Positions 44,100 to 53,644 of a stretch of 64,000 bases of DNA are shown here, one piece after another. A model generated the notes under the pieces. The model had not been told where the DNA came from. It saw only the letters and a program-made list of their open reading frames with translations, and made no database searches. The translations under genes and the position numbers were made by a program. Each line of letters opens with the position of its first letter. Within the stretch, counting starts at the first letter, position 1. Source of the stretch: JAWKXU01 sp020446465. GTDB lineage: Bacteria; Pseudomonadota; Alphaproteobacteria; Sphingomonadales; Sphingomonadaceae. Where the stretch lies: the NCBI GenBank assembly GCA_041396845.1, contig JAWKXU010000003.1, positions 186,001 to 250,000 on the forward strand, read 5' to 3'.

Positions 44100-45142
44100 G
44101 CGAAATGCCCCGTAGCCATGAGGTAGCCACTGACGAGAACAACCCACAGCAGCGAGAACGGCAGGAATATCTTCCAGCCAAGACGCATCAACTGGTCATA
44201 CCGGAAGCGCGGCACAGTCGCCTTCACCCAGCTGAATATGAAGAAGAACACCAGGATCTTGATAAGCAGCCAGACAAAGCCGTTGATCCAGTACAGGAAC
44301 GGCAATTCCACCGGGGGCAACCAGCCACCAAAGAACAGCACGGCGTTGAGCGTGCACATCAGCAGCACGTTGGCATATTCACCCAGCCAGTAGAGCGCAA
44401 AGCTCATGGAAGAGTATTCGGTCTGATACCCGGCGACGAGTTCGCTTTCCGCTTCGGTCAGGTCGAACGGGGCGCGCGCTGTTTCAGCCATGCCCGAAAT
44501 CAGGAACAGCACCCACATCGGGAACAGCAACGGATTGAATGCAAAGCCGTTGAAGAAGCCAAGTACATGGCCCTGCTGCGCCTCGACAATGCCGTTCATG
44601 TTGAACGTGCCAGCCCACAGCACCACGCAGATCAGGATAAACCCGATTGAAACTTCATAGGAAATCATCTGTGCTGCGGCACGCATCGCGGAAAAGAACG
44701 GGTATTTGGAATTGGACGCCCAACCCGCGATGACCACGCCGTAAACCCCCAGCGAACTCACCGCGAGCACATAGAGTAGGCCGACATTGATATCGGCCAG
44801 CACCGCGCCGGAATTAAACGGGATCACCGCCCAGGCGAGCAGCGCCACTGTAAAGGTGATGATCGGCGCGATCAGGAACAGGCCCTTGTTCGATGCGCTG
44901 GGGATGATCGTTTCCTGAAGGAAAACCTTCAGACCATCGGCAAAGGATTGCAGCAGGCCAAACGGGCCGACCACGTTGGGACCGCGACGAAGCGCCATCG
45001 CCGCCCAGATCTTGCGGTCAGCATAGATGATCATGGCAACGCCCAGCATCAGCGGCAGCGCAATAAGCAGGATGCCGCATATCGTGGCAACGAACCACGC
45101 CCATTCGTACGTCATGCCGAGAGTTTGGAAAAACGCGGTCAT
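44096..45142 (-). CDS. nuoH: NADH-quinone oxidoreductase subunit H
   Basis: A 348-residue, eight- to nine-helix ND1-type subunit. It has the conserved ALRRGPNVVGPFGLLQSFADGLK quinone-site segment and RAPFDLTEAESELVAGYQTEYS. It anchors the peripheral arm and forms the quinone cavity. It overlaps nuoG and nuoI by four bases each. Confidence 0.97.
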   Translation of the reverse strand: MTAFFQTLGMTYEWAWFVATICGILLIALPLMLGVAMIIYADRKIWAAMALRRGPNVVGPFGLLQSFADGLKVFLQETIIPSASNKGLFLIAPIITFTVALLAWAVIPFNSGAVLADINVGLLYVLAVSSLGVYGVVIAGWASNSKYPFFSAMRAAAQMISYEVSIGFILICVVLWAGTFNMNGIVEAQQGHVLGFFNGFAFNPLLFPMWVLFLISGMAETARAPFDLTEAESELVAGYQTEYSSMSFALYWLGEYANVLLMCTLNAVLFFGGWLPPVELPFLYWINGFVWLLIKILVFFFIFSWVKATVPRFRYDQLMRLGWKIFLPFSLLWVVLVSGYLMATGHFA

Positions 45143-47160
45143 TCCGCAGCCTCCGCGAAATCGATGCCTTCAACCAGTTCGGCGCTGCAACGCTGCATCA
45201 CTGCACTTGCCCGCGCGATCGGGTTGGTGAGATAAAAATCCTTGATCGGCGTGCCTGGCACACCGGAGATGGTGATTTTGCCGTCTGATTTGGGCAGCGG
45301 GCCATAATCGGCCAGCCCTTCGGCACCCAGGGCCGGCACTTCGGCCATCATCCCAGCCTGCAACTCGGCATAGCTGTCGAACCCGACCTCAACCCCCAGC
45401 GCATCAGCCAGAGCGCGCAGGATAGTCCAGTCCTCCCGCGCATCGCCTGGCGCGAACATCGCCTTGTCAGCAAACTGCACGCGGCCTTCGGTATTGACGT
45501 AAGTGCCCGGTTTTTCCGTATAGGCAGCAGCGGGCAGAATGATGTCCGCTGCATGTGCGCCCTTGTCACCGTGATGGCCGATATAGACCTTGAGGCTATC
45601 GGCAAACTGGGTGAAGTCCACTTCGTCCGCGCCCAGTGCCAGCAGCACCTTCGGCTTGGCCGCGACAATATCCTTGATGCCGCCCTTCTGTGCATAGCCG
45701 AGCATCAGCCCGCCCATGCGCGCGGCGGAAATGTGCAGCACGTTAAAGCCGTTCCAGATGGAACCATCTTCCAGTTCGCGCACCATGTTGAACTGTTCGG
45801 CAAGAGCAAGGCCGGCATTGATCCCGCCATTACCAAGCGCCGCGCCGCCAAGGATGATCGCGGGCCGTTTGGCGCCCTTCAGCGTGTCGGCCACATGGCC
45901 CGGCAAGTTGCCGAGCAGCGCCATGTCTTCACCGATAAATTCGCCGCCGAATGTCGTTTCCCAGGGCTGACCGACGAGGAACACTTTCGCCCCGCGCTTG
46001 ACTGCCTTGCGCAGCCGCACATTCACCAGTGGCGCTTCCCAGCGAACGTGGCTGCCCACGATCAGGATAGCGTCAGCGGTTTCGATACCCGCCAGCGTGG
46101 AGTTGAAATTGACCGCTGCCAGGCTGGACGTGTCGTAATCCATCCCCGTCTGGCGCCCTTCCAGCAGACTGGAGCCAAGCGCGCCGACCAGCTTTTTCGC
46201 CGCGAACATCGTTTCGCAGTCAAGCATGTCACCCGCAACCGCCGCAATGGAATTGCCCGACTTCGCATCGGCAATGGCCTTGAACGCCTCATCCCAGCTT
46301 GCAGCCGTGAGCTTGCCGTTCTTCCTGATCCAGACCTTGTCGAGCCGCCGCTTGGTCAACCCGTCAACCATGTAACGGCCCTTGTCGGAAATCCACTCCT
46401 CATTCACATCATCGTTGATGCGCGGCAGCGCGCGCAGCACTTCGCGCCCACGGCTGTCGATGCGGATATTCGCGCCAATCGCATCGGATACGTCGATGCC
46501 GAGCGTTTTCTTCAGTTCCCACGGACGCGCCTCGAACGCATAAGGTCGGCTTGTCAGCGCGCCGACCGGGCACAAGTCGATCACATTGGCCGACATTTCA
46601 TGCTTGGCAGCGCGTTCCAGATACGTGGTAATCTGCATGTTTTCGCCGCGATAGAGCGCGCCGATCTCATCCACGCCTGCCACTTCTTCAGAAAAGCGGA
46701 CACAGCGCGTGCAATGGATGCAACGCGTCATCGTCGTCTTGATGAGCGGCCCCATGTATTTCTCGGTCACAGCGCGCTTGCTCTCGTGATAGCGCGACGC
46801 GCCCCGGCCATACGCGACAGACTGATCCTGCAAGTCGCATTCCCCGCCCTGATCGCAAATCGGGCAATCAAGTGGGTGATTGATGAGCAGAAACTCCATC
46901 ACCCCTTCACGGGCCTTCTTGACCATTTCGCTATCGGTGCGGATTTCCTGCCCTTCGGCGGCAGGCAGCGCACAGCTTGCCTGCGGCTTGGGCGGGCCGG
47001 GCTTCACTTCGACCAGACACATCCGGCAGTTACCTGCAATGGACAGCCGCTCATGATAGCAGAAACGCGGGATTTCCTTGCCCGCAAGCTCACAGGCTTG
47101 CAGCACAGTTGCCCCTGCGGGGACTTCGATTTCCTGACCATCTACGGTGACTTTAGGCAT
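45139..47160 (-). CDS. nuoG: NADH-quinone oxidoreductase subunit G
   Basis: 673 residues from MPKVTVDGQEIEVPAGATV; sequence upstream in this frame lies inside nuoF. The N-terminal 2Fe-2S ligands are in CYHERLSIAGNCRMC, the HxxxCxxC...C N5 ligands in HPLDCPICDQGGECDLQD, and the N4 ligands in CIHCTRCVRF. A molybdopterin-oxidoreductase-like domain follows without an active centre. It carries electrons from NuoEF toward NuoI. Confidence 0.97.
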   Translation of the reverse strand: MPKVTVDGQEIEVPAGATVLQACELAGKEIPRFCYHERLSIAGNCRMCLVEVKPGPPKPQASCALPAAEGQEIRTDSEMVKKAREGVMEFLLINHPLDCPICDQGGECDLQDQSVAYGRGASRYHESKRAVTEKYMGPLIKTTMTRCIHCTRCVRFSEEVAGVDEIGALYRGENMQITTYLERAAKHEMSANVIDLCPVGALTSRPYAFEARPWELKKTLGIDVSDAIGANIRIDSRGREVLRALPRINDDVNEEWISDKGRYMVDGLTKRRLDKVWIRKNGKLTAASWDEAFKAIADAKSGNSIAAVAGDMLDCETMFAAKKLVGALGSSLLEGRQTGMDYDTSSLAAVNFNSTLAGIETADAILIVGSHVRWEAPLVNVRLRKAVKRGAKVFLVGQPWETTFGGEFIGEDMALLGNLPGHVADTLKGAKRPAIILGGAALGNGGINAGLALAEQFNMVRELEDGSIWNGFNVLHISAARMGGLMLGYAQKGGIKDIVAAKPKVLLALGADEVDFTQFADSLKVYIGHHGDKGAHAADIILPAAAYTEKPGTYVNTEGRVQFADKAMFAPGDAREDWTILRALADALGVEVGFDSYAELQAGMMAEVPALGAEGLADYGPLPKSDGKITISGVPGTPIKDFYLTNPIARASAVMQRCSAELVEGIDFAEAAE

Positions 47161-48467
47161 TATTCCGCTGCCTCCGCGAACTTGGCGTTGTGTTCGGCAA
47201 TCCGGCGTTCCAGTTCCGGGCGGAAATGGCGGATCAGCCCCTGGATCGGCCATGCGGCGGCATCGCCCAGCGCGCAGATCGTGTGGCCTTCCACCTGCTT
47301 TGTTACTTGTTGCAGCATGTCGATTTCCTCGATCGCTGCGTCGCCGGTGCGAAGACGTTCCATCATCCGCCACATCCAGCCCGTGCCTTCCCGGCAGGGC
47401 GTGCACTGGCCGCAGCTTTCGTGCTTGTAGAAGTAGGACAGGCGGCTGATCGCGCGGACGATGTCAGTGGACTTGTCCATCACGATCACCGCTGCAGTGC
47501 CAAGGCCGGAGCCGAGTTCTTTCAACCCGTCAAAATCCATCGGTGCATCCATGATCTGCGCTGCCGGGACGAGCGGCACGGAAGACCCGCCGGGGATCAC
47601 CGCCAGCAGGTTATCCCAGCCACCGCGAATACCGCCGCAGTGCTTTTCGATGAGTTCCTTGAACGGAATGCCCATTTCTTCCTCGACGACGCAGGGCTTG
47701 TCGACATGGCCGCTGATCTGGAAGAGCTTGGTGCCCTTGTTATTGTCCCGCCCGAAGCTGGAAAACCACGCCGCACCACGCCGCATGATCGTCGGCGCAA
47801 CCGCAATCGATTCCACGTTGTTGACCGTGGTCGGGCAGCCATAAAGGCCCGCACCTGCCGGGAACGGCGGCTTCAGGCGCGGTTGGCCTTTCTTGCCTTC
47901 CAGGCTTTCGATCATCGCGGTTTCTTCACCGCAGATATAGGCCCCCGCCCCACGATGCACGAAAACGTCGAAGTCGTAACCGGAACCGGCAGCATTCTTG
48001 CCGAGCAGGCCAGCGGCGTAAGCCTCTTTCACTGCGGCAAACAGAACTTCTGCCTCGCGGATATATTCGCCGCGGATGTAGATATAGGCCGCGCGCGCGC
48101 GCATCGCAAAACCGGCAACCAACGCGCCTTCGATCAGCTTGTGCGGATCGTGGCGGATGATTTCACGGTCCTTGCAAGAGCCAGGCTCGGATTCGTCGGC
48201 GTTGATAACCAGAAAGCTGGGACGCGGTTTGCCATCGGCACCAATTGGCGCTTCCTTGGGCATGAATGACCATTTCATGCCAGTCGGGAAGCCTGCGCCA
48301 CCCCGGCCACGGAGGCCCGACGCCTTTATTTCCTCGATGATGGCATCCTGCCCTTTGGCAAGAATATCCCTGGTATTATCCCAATCGCCCCGCGCCTGCG
48401 CGGCTGCGAGGTTCCACGGCTGAAAACCGTAGAGGTTGGTGAAAATCCGGTCCTTATCGGCGAGCAT
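47160..48467 (-). CDS. nuoF: NADH-quinone oxidoreductase subunit F
   Basis: About 435 residues from MLADKDRIFTNLYGFQPW; a GTG at 48476 is an alternative start. The NADH/FMN glycine-rich segments GLRGRGGAGFPTG and GAGAYICGEETAMIESLEG are present. The N3 4Fe-4S ligands are in ESCGQCTPCREG with a distal Cys in TICALGD. It oxidises NADH and passes electrons to FMN. The start lies inside the end of the upstream small membrane gene. Confidence 0.97.
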   Translation of the reverse strand: MLADKDRIFTNLYGFQPWNLAAAQARGDWDNTRDILAKGQDAIIEEIKASGLRGRGGAGFPTGMKWSFMPKEAPIGADGKPRPSFLVINADESEPGSCKDREIIRHDPHKLIEGALVAGFAMRARAAYIYIRGEYIREAEVLFAAVKEAYAAGLLGKNAAGSGYDFDVFVHRGAGAYICGEETAMIESLEGKKGQPRLKPPFPAGAGLYGCPTTVNNVESIAVAPTIMRRGAAWFSSFGRDNNKGTKLFQISGHVDKPCVVEEEMGIPFKELIEKHCGGIRGGWDNLLAVIPGGSSVPLVPAAQIMDAPMDFDGLKELGSGLGTAAVIVMDKSTDIVRAISRLSYFYKHESCGQCTPCREGTGWMWRMMERLRTGDAAIEEIDMLQQVTKQVEGHTICALGDAAAWPIQGLIRHFRPELERRIAEHNAKFAEAAE

Positions 48468-48645
48468 TCTTTTCACTTTCCCTCAATTTCGCCTGCTCCG
48501 CTTTTTCCGCGGACTTGCTCATTGCGAAGAAATAAAGCGCAGCGGACGCCCCCGCGAATGGCAGCGCCGTATAAAATTGCTGCCCCACAATCAACGCGAC
48601 AGTGGCCAAGGCGAAGACAGCGCAAGCGATGAAGTAGAGGTTCAT
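48454..48645 (-). CDS. Small membrane protein between nuoE and nuoF
   Basis: 63 residues from MNLYFIACAVFALATVALIVGQQ. The ATG overlaps the nuoE stop (ATGA) and has GGGGAGTGGGG in front. Two hydrophobic segments (residues ~3-20 and ~27-43, ALPFAGASAALYFFAMS) precede a charged tail KSAEKAEQAKLRESEKNARR. The nuoF start lies inside its end, so all three genes are translationally linked. It is not one of the 14 core subunits; an assembly or accessory role is inference. Confidence 0.75.
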   Translation of the reverse strand: MNLYFIACAVFALATVALIVGQQFYTALPFAGASAALYFFAMSKSAEKAEQAKLRESEKNARR

Positions 48646-49313
48646 CCCCACTCCCCGCGATAATCGTGGTTTTCGCTGACCATCTCTTTCAGCGTCGTTG
48701 GTCCGCCGCTGGGTTCGGATGTGTGGCGCCCCGGCTCCTGCGTGCCTGTCTTCGGGCTTTCGCCCTTTGCCAGCGCATCGAGCACCGCATCGAGCCGGTC
48801 TGCCGTCAGGTCTTCGAAATTGTCATCGTTGATCTGGACCATTGGCGCGGTGGCGCAATTGCCCATACATTCAACCTCGGTAAACGACCACAGGCCGTCG
48901 TCCGAAATATGCCCGGCCTTCATCCCGCGCTTGTGACACGCGGCAATGATGTCGTCCGACCCGCGCAACATGCACGGCGTGGTGCCGCAGACCTGCACAT
49001 GGAAGCGGCCAACTGGCACCAGGTTATACATTGTATAGAATGTTGCGACCTCGACCACCCGGATAACCGGCATATCGAGATAAGCCGCGACATATTCCAT
49101 CACCGGAATAGGCAGCCAGCCCTGCGTCTGCGTTTCTTCGCCAACTTGCCGCTGTGCATAATCGAGCAGCGCCATAACTGCCGATTTCTGCCGACCTTCG
49201 GGGTAGCGGGCGATAGCTTCTGTCGCCTTGGCCTCCCATGCAGGGTTGAAAGCGAAACCGCCCCAACGCGCGCGCAGTTCGGGTGTATCGGGTTCGAGAT
49301 GCCGGTCAGCCAT
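48642..49313 (-). CDS. nuoE: NADH-quinone oxidoreductase subunit E
   Basis: A 223-residue thioredoxin-fold subunit with 2Fe-2S cluster N1a. The ligands are in QVCGTTPCMLRG and VECMGNCATAP. A C-terminal extension of ~45 residues (SPKTGTQEPGRHTSEPSGG...) is longer than in E. coli and typical of alphaproteobacteria. The start shares a base with the nuoD stop. Confidence 0.97.
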   Translation of the reverse strand: MADRHLEPDTPELRARWGGFAFNPAWEAKATEAIARYPEGRQKSAVMALLDYAQRQVGEETQTQGWLPIPVMEYVAAYLDMPVIRVVEVATFYTMYNLVPVGRFHVQVCGTTPCMLRGSDDIIAACHKRGMKAGHISDDGLWSFTEVECMGNCATAPMVQINDDNFEDLTADRLDAVLDALAKGESPKTGTQEPGRHTSEPSGGPTTLKEMVSENHDYRGEWG

Positions 49314-50527
49314 TAGCGATCACACTCCCCGAATACGACATCGATAGCGCCCAGAATGGCGGTGGCATCAGGCAGCATGTGGCCCTTGCACATCATGTCC
49401 ATGGCTTGCAGGTGAGAAAAGGCAGTCGGGCGGATCTTGCAGCGGTATGGCTTGTTGCTGCCATCGCTCACCAGATAGACGCCGAACTCGCCCTTGGGGC
49501 TTTCCGTCGCGACATAGACTTCGCCTGCCGGAACGTGAAAACCCTCTGTATAGAGCTTGAAATGATGGATCAGCGCTTCCATCGATTGCTTCATTTCGCC
49601 GCGCTTGGGCGGGCCAACCTTGCGATCGGTCGTCATCACCGGGCCTTCGGGCATTTCTGCAAGGCACTGCTTCATGATGCGGGCCGACTGGCGCACTTCT
49701 TCCACACGAACCATGAAACGGTCATAACAGTCTGAATTGGTGCCGATGGGCACTTCAAAATCCATCCGGTCATAGACGTCGTAAGGCTGGCTCTTGCGCA
49801 AATCCCACGGGATACCGGCAGCACGGATCATCGGGCCGGAAAAGCCCCAGGCCAGCGCGTCTTCCTTGCTGACCACGGCAATATCGACATTGCGCTGTTT
49901 GAAAATGCGGTTGTCGATCACCAGGCTCATCGCATCCTCGAACAATTCGGGCAGACGCGTATCGAGCCAGTCACCAATATCGGTGAGCAATTTCAACGAC
50001 ACATCCTGATGCACGCCGCCGGGCCGGAACCAGGCCGAGTGCATCCGCGCACCCGAAGCCCGCTCAAAGAAATTGAGACAGTCTTCGCGGATTTCAAACA
50101 GCCACAGGTTCGGCGTCATCGCGCCGACGTCCATGACATGGCTACCCATGTTCAGCATGTGGTTGCAGATGCGGGTCAGCTCCGCGAAGAGCACGCGCAG
50201 ATACTGGGCGCGCAGCGGAACTTCCAGATTGAGCAGCTTTTCGATCGCCAGAACGTAGGAATGTTCCATCCCCAATGGCGAACAATAATCGAGCCGGTCG
50301 AAATACGGCAGAGCCTGCAGGTAAGTCTTGTGCTCGATCAGCTTTTCAGTGCCACGGTGAAGCAGGCCGACATGCGGATCGACCCGTTCGATAATTTCGC
50401 CGTCAAGCTCCATGACCATACGCAACACGCCGTGCGCTGCAGGATGCTGCGGGCCGAAGTTGATCGTATAGTTGGTGATGACTTCATCGCCAGTGGTTGG
50501 CGATTGTTCGAGGCTAAGCCCGCTCAT
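49313..50527 (-). CDS. nuoD: NADH-quinone oxidoreductase subunit D
   Basis: A 404-residue 49-kDa-type subunit, with the quinone-site segment NFGPQHPAAHGVLR and HVGLLHRGTEKLIE, and the C-terminal ATAILGAIDVVFGECDR. It is separate from nuoC, unlike the fused NuoCD of E. coli. The start overlaps nuoC by four bases. Confidence 0.97.
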   Translation of the reverse strand: MSGLSLEQSPTTGDEVITNYTINFGPQHPAAHGVLRMVMELDGEIIERVDPHVGLLHRGTEKLIEHKTYLQALPYFDRLDYCSPLGMEHSYVLAIEKLLNLEVPLRAQYLRVLFAELTRICNHMLNMGSHVMDVGAMTPNLWLFEIREDCLNFFERASGARMHSAWFRPGGVHQDVSLKLLTDIGDWLDTRLPELFEDAMSLVIDNRIFKQRNVDIAVVSKEDALAWGFSGPMIRAAGIPWDLRKSQPYDVYDRMDFEVPIGTNSDCYDRFMVRVEEVRQSARIMKQCLAEMPEGPVMTTDRKVGPPKRGEMKQSMEALIHHFKLYTEGFHVPAGEVYVATESPKGEFGVYLVSDGSNKPYRCKIRPTAFSHLQAMDMMCKGHMLPDATAILGAIDVVFGECDR

Positions 50528-51165
50528 TTCGCATCCCCTTCAGGCTTGTCTGCTTTTTCGTCACCGGGAAGGATGTAATCGGCCCCTTCCCAGGGGCTCA
50601 TGAAATCGAATGAGCGGAAGTCCTGCGCCAGCTTCACGGGTTCATAAACGACGCGCTTTTCCTCTTCGGAATAGCGCAGTTCCTGATAACCGGTCAGCGG
50701 GAAATCCTTGCGGAAAGGGTGCCCTTCAAAGCCATAATCGGTGAGGATTCGCCGCAAGTCGGTGTTGCCATCGAAGATCACGCCGTAAAGGTCGAACACT
50801 TCGCGCTCCAGCCAGCCAGCGTTCGGCCAGATCTGCGTGGCGGTCGGCACGGGAGTCAATTCAGCCGCGCGTGTTTTCACGATGATGCGGTGGTTCTTCG
50901 TCACCGACAGCAGGCAATAGCAGATTTCAAACCGTTCATCGCGGGAGGGATAATCCACCCCGGCAATTTCCATCAGCTGCTGGTATTCGTGGTCGTCACG
51001 CAGCAGGCGCAGAGCATCGGCAAGTTTTTCGCGCTTTACCAGCAACAGAACCTCACCATGGGCTTCGCTACCTTCGACAAGCATGTCGCCAAGCGCCGCG
51101 GACAGCGCCGCAACAACGCCTTCATTCGATGCGAATTTGGGTGCAGCGTGCAATATCTCAGCCAT
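50524..51165 (-). CDS. nuoC: NADH-quinone oxidoreductase subunit C
   Basis: A 213-residue 30-kDa-type subunit. The family signature EREVFDLYGVIFDGNTDLRRILTDYGFEGHPFRKDFPLTG is complete. A C-terminal tail PGDEKADKPEGDAK is extra. It lies nine bases after nuoB. Confidence 0.97.
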   Translation of the reverse strand: MAEILHAAPKFASNEGVVAALSAALGDMLVEGSEAHGEVLLLVKREKLADALRLLRDDHEYQQLMEIAGVDYPSRDERFEICYCLLSVTKNHRIIVKTRAAELTPVPTATQIWPNAGWLEREVFDLYGVIFDGNTDLRRILTDYGFEGHPFRKDFPLTGYQELRYSEEEKRVVYEPVKLAQDFRSFDFMSPWEGADYILPGDEKADKPEGDAK

Positions 51166-51174
51166 AAATCGCCC

Positions 51175-51726
51175 TCACCGCTCAATCGTGCCAGTGCGGC
51201 GGATTTTGCGCTGCAACTGCATGACACCGTAAAGCAGCGCCTCGGCAGTGGGTGGGCAGCCCGGCACGTAGATGTCCACCGGCACGATACGATCGCAGCC
51301 ACGCACGACGGAATAGCTATAGTGGTAATAGCCGCCGCCATTGGCGCATGACCCCATCGAGATCACATACTTGGGCTCCGACATCTGGTCGTAAACCTTG
51401 CGCAGCGCCGGAGCCATCTTGTTACAAAGCGTTCCCGCCACAATCATCACGTCTGATTGACGCGGCGAGGCACGCGGCGCGGCGCCAAAGCGTTCCATAT
51501 CGTAACGCGGCATGTTGACGTGGATCATTTCCACCGCGCAGCAGGCAAGGCCGAATGTCATCCACCACAGCGAGCCTGTGCGCGCCCATTGAAACAGGTC
51601 TTCGGTCGATGTGACCAGAAAGCCCTTGTCATTCACTTCGCTGGACAAGGCGTTGAAATAAGCCTGATCAGGCTGGCGCACTTCGCCGGCCTGTGCGGCA
51701 GCAGGAAGGTTCTCGTTTACTCCCAT
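51175..51726 (-). CDS. nuoB: NADH-quinone oxidoreductase subunit B
   Basis: 183 residues from MGVNENLPAAAQAGE, chosen because the frame upstream lies inside nuoA. The N2 cluster ligands are visible: tandem Cys in FGLACCAVEM, then CANGGGYY and VPGCPPTAEALLYG. N2 passes electrons to quinone. It overlaps the nuoA end by 10 bases. Confidence 0.97.
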   Translation of the reverse strand: MGVNENLPAAAQAGEVRQPDQAYFNALSSEVNDKGFLVTSTEDLFQWARTGSLWWMTFGLACCAVEMIHVNMPRYDMERFGAAPRASPRQSDVMIVAGTLCNKMAPALRKVYDQMSEPKYVISMGSCANGGGYYHYSYSVVRGCDRIVPVDIYVPGCPPTAEALLYGVMQLQRKIRRTGTIER

Positions 51727-52091
51727 TCCAGCGCCCCTTTCTTCCACGCATAGGCAAAGCCAATTATCAGTTCGCCAAGGAAGACCATCATCGTGATCCA
51801 GCCCGGCCAGCCCGTCAGATCGAGACTGACAGCCCAGGGAAACAGAAACGCTGCTTCGAGATCGAAAATGATGAAAAGGATGGCGACGAGATAGAAACGC
51901 ACATCGAACTGGCTGCGCGGATCTTCAAACGCAGGAAATCCGCATTCATACTCAGCCAGCTTGTCGGCATTGGGCTGGTGGCTGCCGGTGAGGCGGGAAA
52001 CACCCATCGGCAGGAACACGAACAGCGCCGACAGCGCGAGCGCGATCCCCAGAAAAATCAGGATCGGTAGATATTCTGACAGATCGACCAT
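51717..52091 (-). CDS. nuoA: NADH-quinone oxidoreductase subunit A
   Basis: 124 residues from MVDLSEYLPILIFLGIAL; sequence upstream of this ATG in the frame reads as untranslated leader. Three transmembrane helices and the ND3 loop motif KLAEYECGFPAFEDPRSQFDVRFYLVAILFI-type segment are present, including the redox-sensitive Cys. It is the first gene of the 14-subunit nuo operon. Confidence 0.96.
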   Translation of the reverse strand: MVDLSEYLPILIFLGIALALSALFVFLPMGVSRLTGSHQPNADKLAEYECGFPAFEDPRSQFDVRFYLVAILFIIFDLEAAFLFPWAVSLDLTGWPGWITMMVFLGELIIGFAYAWKKGALEWE

Positions 52092-52392
52092 CGCGTCTCT
52101 CAAACGGGTTTGTCTGCCCTGAGGGCAAACGGATTGATTCCGTGCAACTTGTGCATTTGCGAGCGCACTAGTCCGGGCTTGCCCGTGGTGCAAGGGGGTC
52201 GCGGCCTTTTCTGCCCAGCATGACAGTCAGCCCCGCCCTCACGTAGCCAATTGTGATTGCATAAGCGTTGATTGTGGCGCTATCTGCACGGCTTTACAGC
52301 GACAGCAAGCACGGTCGGCACGTTTCGACCATTTTTGAAGGCTTCTCTTCAAGTCTTGCAGCGCATCCACAAGTCGAAAGGCAAGACAAGAA
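52092..52392. other. Divergent intergenic region between nuoA and the thiolase gene
   Basis: 301 bases. It contains the putative nuo promoter, and a TTTGTCTGCCC...GGGCAAAC inverted repeat in the nuoA leader (about 52109-52131). The thiolase promoter must also lie here but no clear box pair was found. There is no convincing coding frame. Confidence 0.4.
52165..52193 (-). promoter_or_regulatory. Putative nuo operon promoter
   Basis: On the minus strand TTGCAC (52193-52188) and TAGTGC (52170-52165) are separated by 17 bases, about 70 bases before the nuoA ATG. The -35 is close to consensus; the -10 is weaker but follows the 17-base spacing. Not verified. Confidence 0.35.
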
Positions 52393-53589
52393 ATGGCAAG
52401 GTTTTCCGACGATGATCCTATCGTCATCGTATCTTTTGCACGCACGCCCATGGGCGGTATGCAGGGTGCACTGTCCGACGCCGCAGCCACGGACCTTGGC
52501 GCCACGGTGGTCAAGGCAGCCGTTGAGCGGGCTGGAGTCGCAGGCGAAGACATTGACCGGATATACATGGGCTGTGTGCTCCCCGCAGGGCTTGGTCAGG
52601 CGCCTGCCCGCCAGGCCGCGATAAAGGCCGGCCTGCCCAAATCCGTTGAAGCCACCACCGTCAACAAGGTGTGCGGATCGGGAATGCAGACAATCATCAT
52701 GGGCGCCGAAGCTCTGGCGGCAGGCAGTGTTGACGTGGTGATTGCAGGCGGCATGGAAAGCATGACCAACGCGCCTTACCTTCTCAAGAAACACCGTTCG
52801 GGCGCACGGATCGGCCACGATATGGCTTACGATCACATGTTTCTCGACGGGCTGGAAGATGCCTATGACGCCGGGCGCGCCATGGGCACTTTTGCACAGG
52901 ACACCGCCAACGAATACCAGCTCACACGCGAACAGCAGGACGATTACGCCATCGAATCCCTGCGCCGCGCCAATGCCGCTATCGATTCCGGCGCCTTCGC
53001 GGATGAGGTCGTCCCGGTGACGATCAAGAGCCGCAAGGGCGATGTTGTTGTCGATATTGACGAACAGCCCGGCAAAGGTCGTCCGGACAAGATCCCCACC
53101 CTGCGCCCTGCCTTTGCCAAGGACGGGACGATTACGGCGGCATCGTCCTCCTCCATTTCCGATGGTGCGGCTGCTGTCGTCGTCACGCGCGAAAGCACAG
53201 CCAAGGCGAAGGGCCTGAAGCCGGTTGCCCGTATCGTGGCGCTCGCAGCCCATGCGCAAGACCCCTCCCTGTTTACCACAGCTCCGGTTGGCGCGATGGA
53301 AAAGGTCATCGCCAAGGCAGGCTGGAAGGTGAACGACGTTGACTTGTTCGAAATCAACGAAGCGTTCGCATGCGTATCAATGTTCGCAATGCGTGACCTT
53401 GGCATTCCGCATGACAAGGTGAACGTCAACGGCGGCGCGACGGCCCTTGGCCATCCCATCGGCGCCAGCGGAACCCGCATTGTCGTGACGCTGATCAACG
53501 CGCTCAGGACACAGGGCAAATCTCGCGGCGTGGCGAGCCTGTGCATCGGCGGGGGTGAGGCAACTGCACTGGCGATCGAACTCGTCTGA
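52393..53589 (+). CDS. Acetyl-CoA C-acetyltransferase (thiolase II family)
   Basis: A 398-residue thiolase. The acyl-accepting Cys94 is in NKVCGSGMQ, the activating His in GATALGHPIGASG and the second Cys in SLCIGGGEA. NEAFA and the GGMESMTNAPY segment fit biosynthetic thiolases (AtoB/PhaA) that condense two acetyl-CoA to acetoacetyl-CoA; a degradative role cannot be excluded. It is a single-gene unit, divergent from nuoA. Confidence 0.93.
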   Translation: MARFSDDDPIVIVSFARTPMGGMQGALSDAAATDLGATVVKAAVERAGVAGEDIDRIYMGCVLPAGLGQAPARQAAIKAGLPKSVEATTVNKVCGSGMQTIIMGAEALAAGSVDVVIAGGMESMTNAPYLLKKHRSGARIGHDMAYDHMFLDGLEDAYDAGRAMGTFAQDTANEYQLTREQQDDYAIESLRRANAAIDSGAFADEVVPVTIKSRKGDVVVDIDEQPGKGRPDKIPTLRPAFAKDGTITAASSSSISDGAAAVVVTRESTAKAKGLKPVARIVALAAHAQDPSLFTTAPVGAMEKVIAKAGWKVNDVDLFEINEAFACVSMFAMRDLGIPHDKVNVNGGATALGHPIGASGTRIVVTLINALRTQGKSRGVASLCIGGGEATALAIELV

Positions 53590-53644
53590 TCGCACTATGC
53601 TGGCGGCGCAAGCAATGGCTGCGGGGCAATTACCTTAAAGCTAT

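Noticed and set aside
45553..47430. 625-aa plus-strand ORF opposite nuoG
   Set aside because: Antisense shadow of a GC-rich gene; composition is His/Arg/Cys-rich with no domain, while the nuoG frame is a clear family member.
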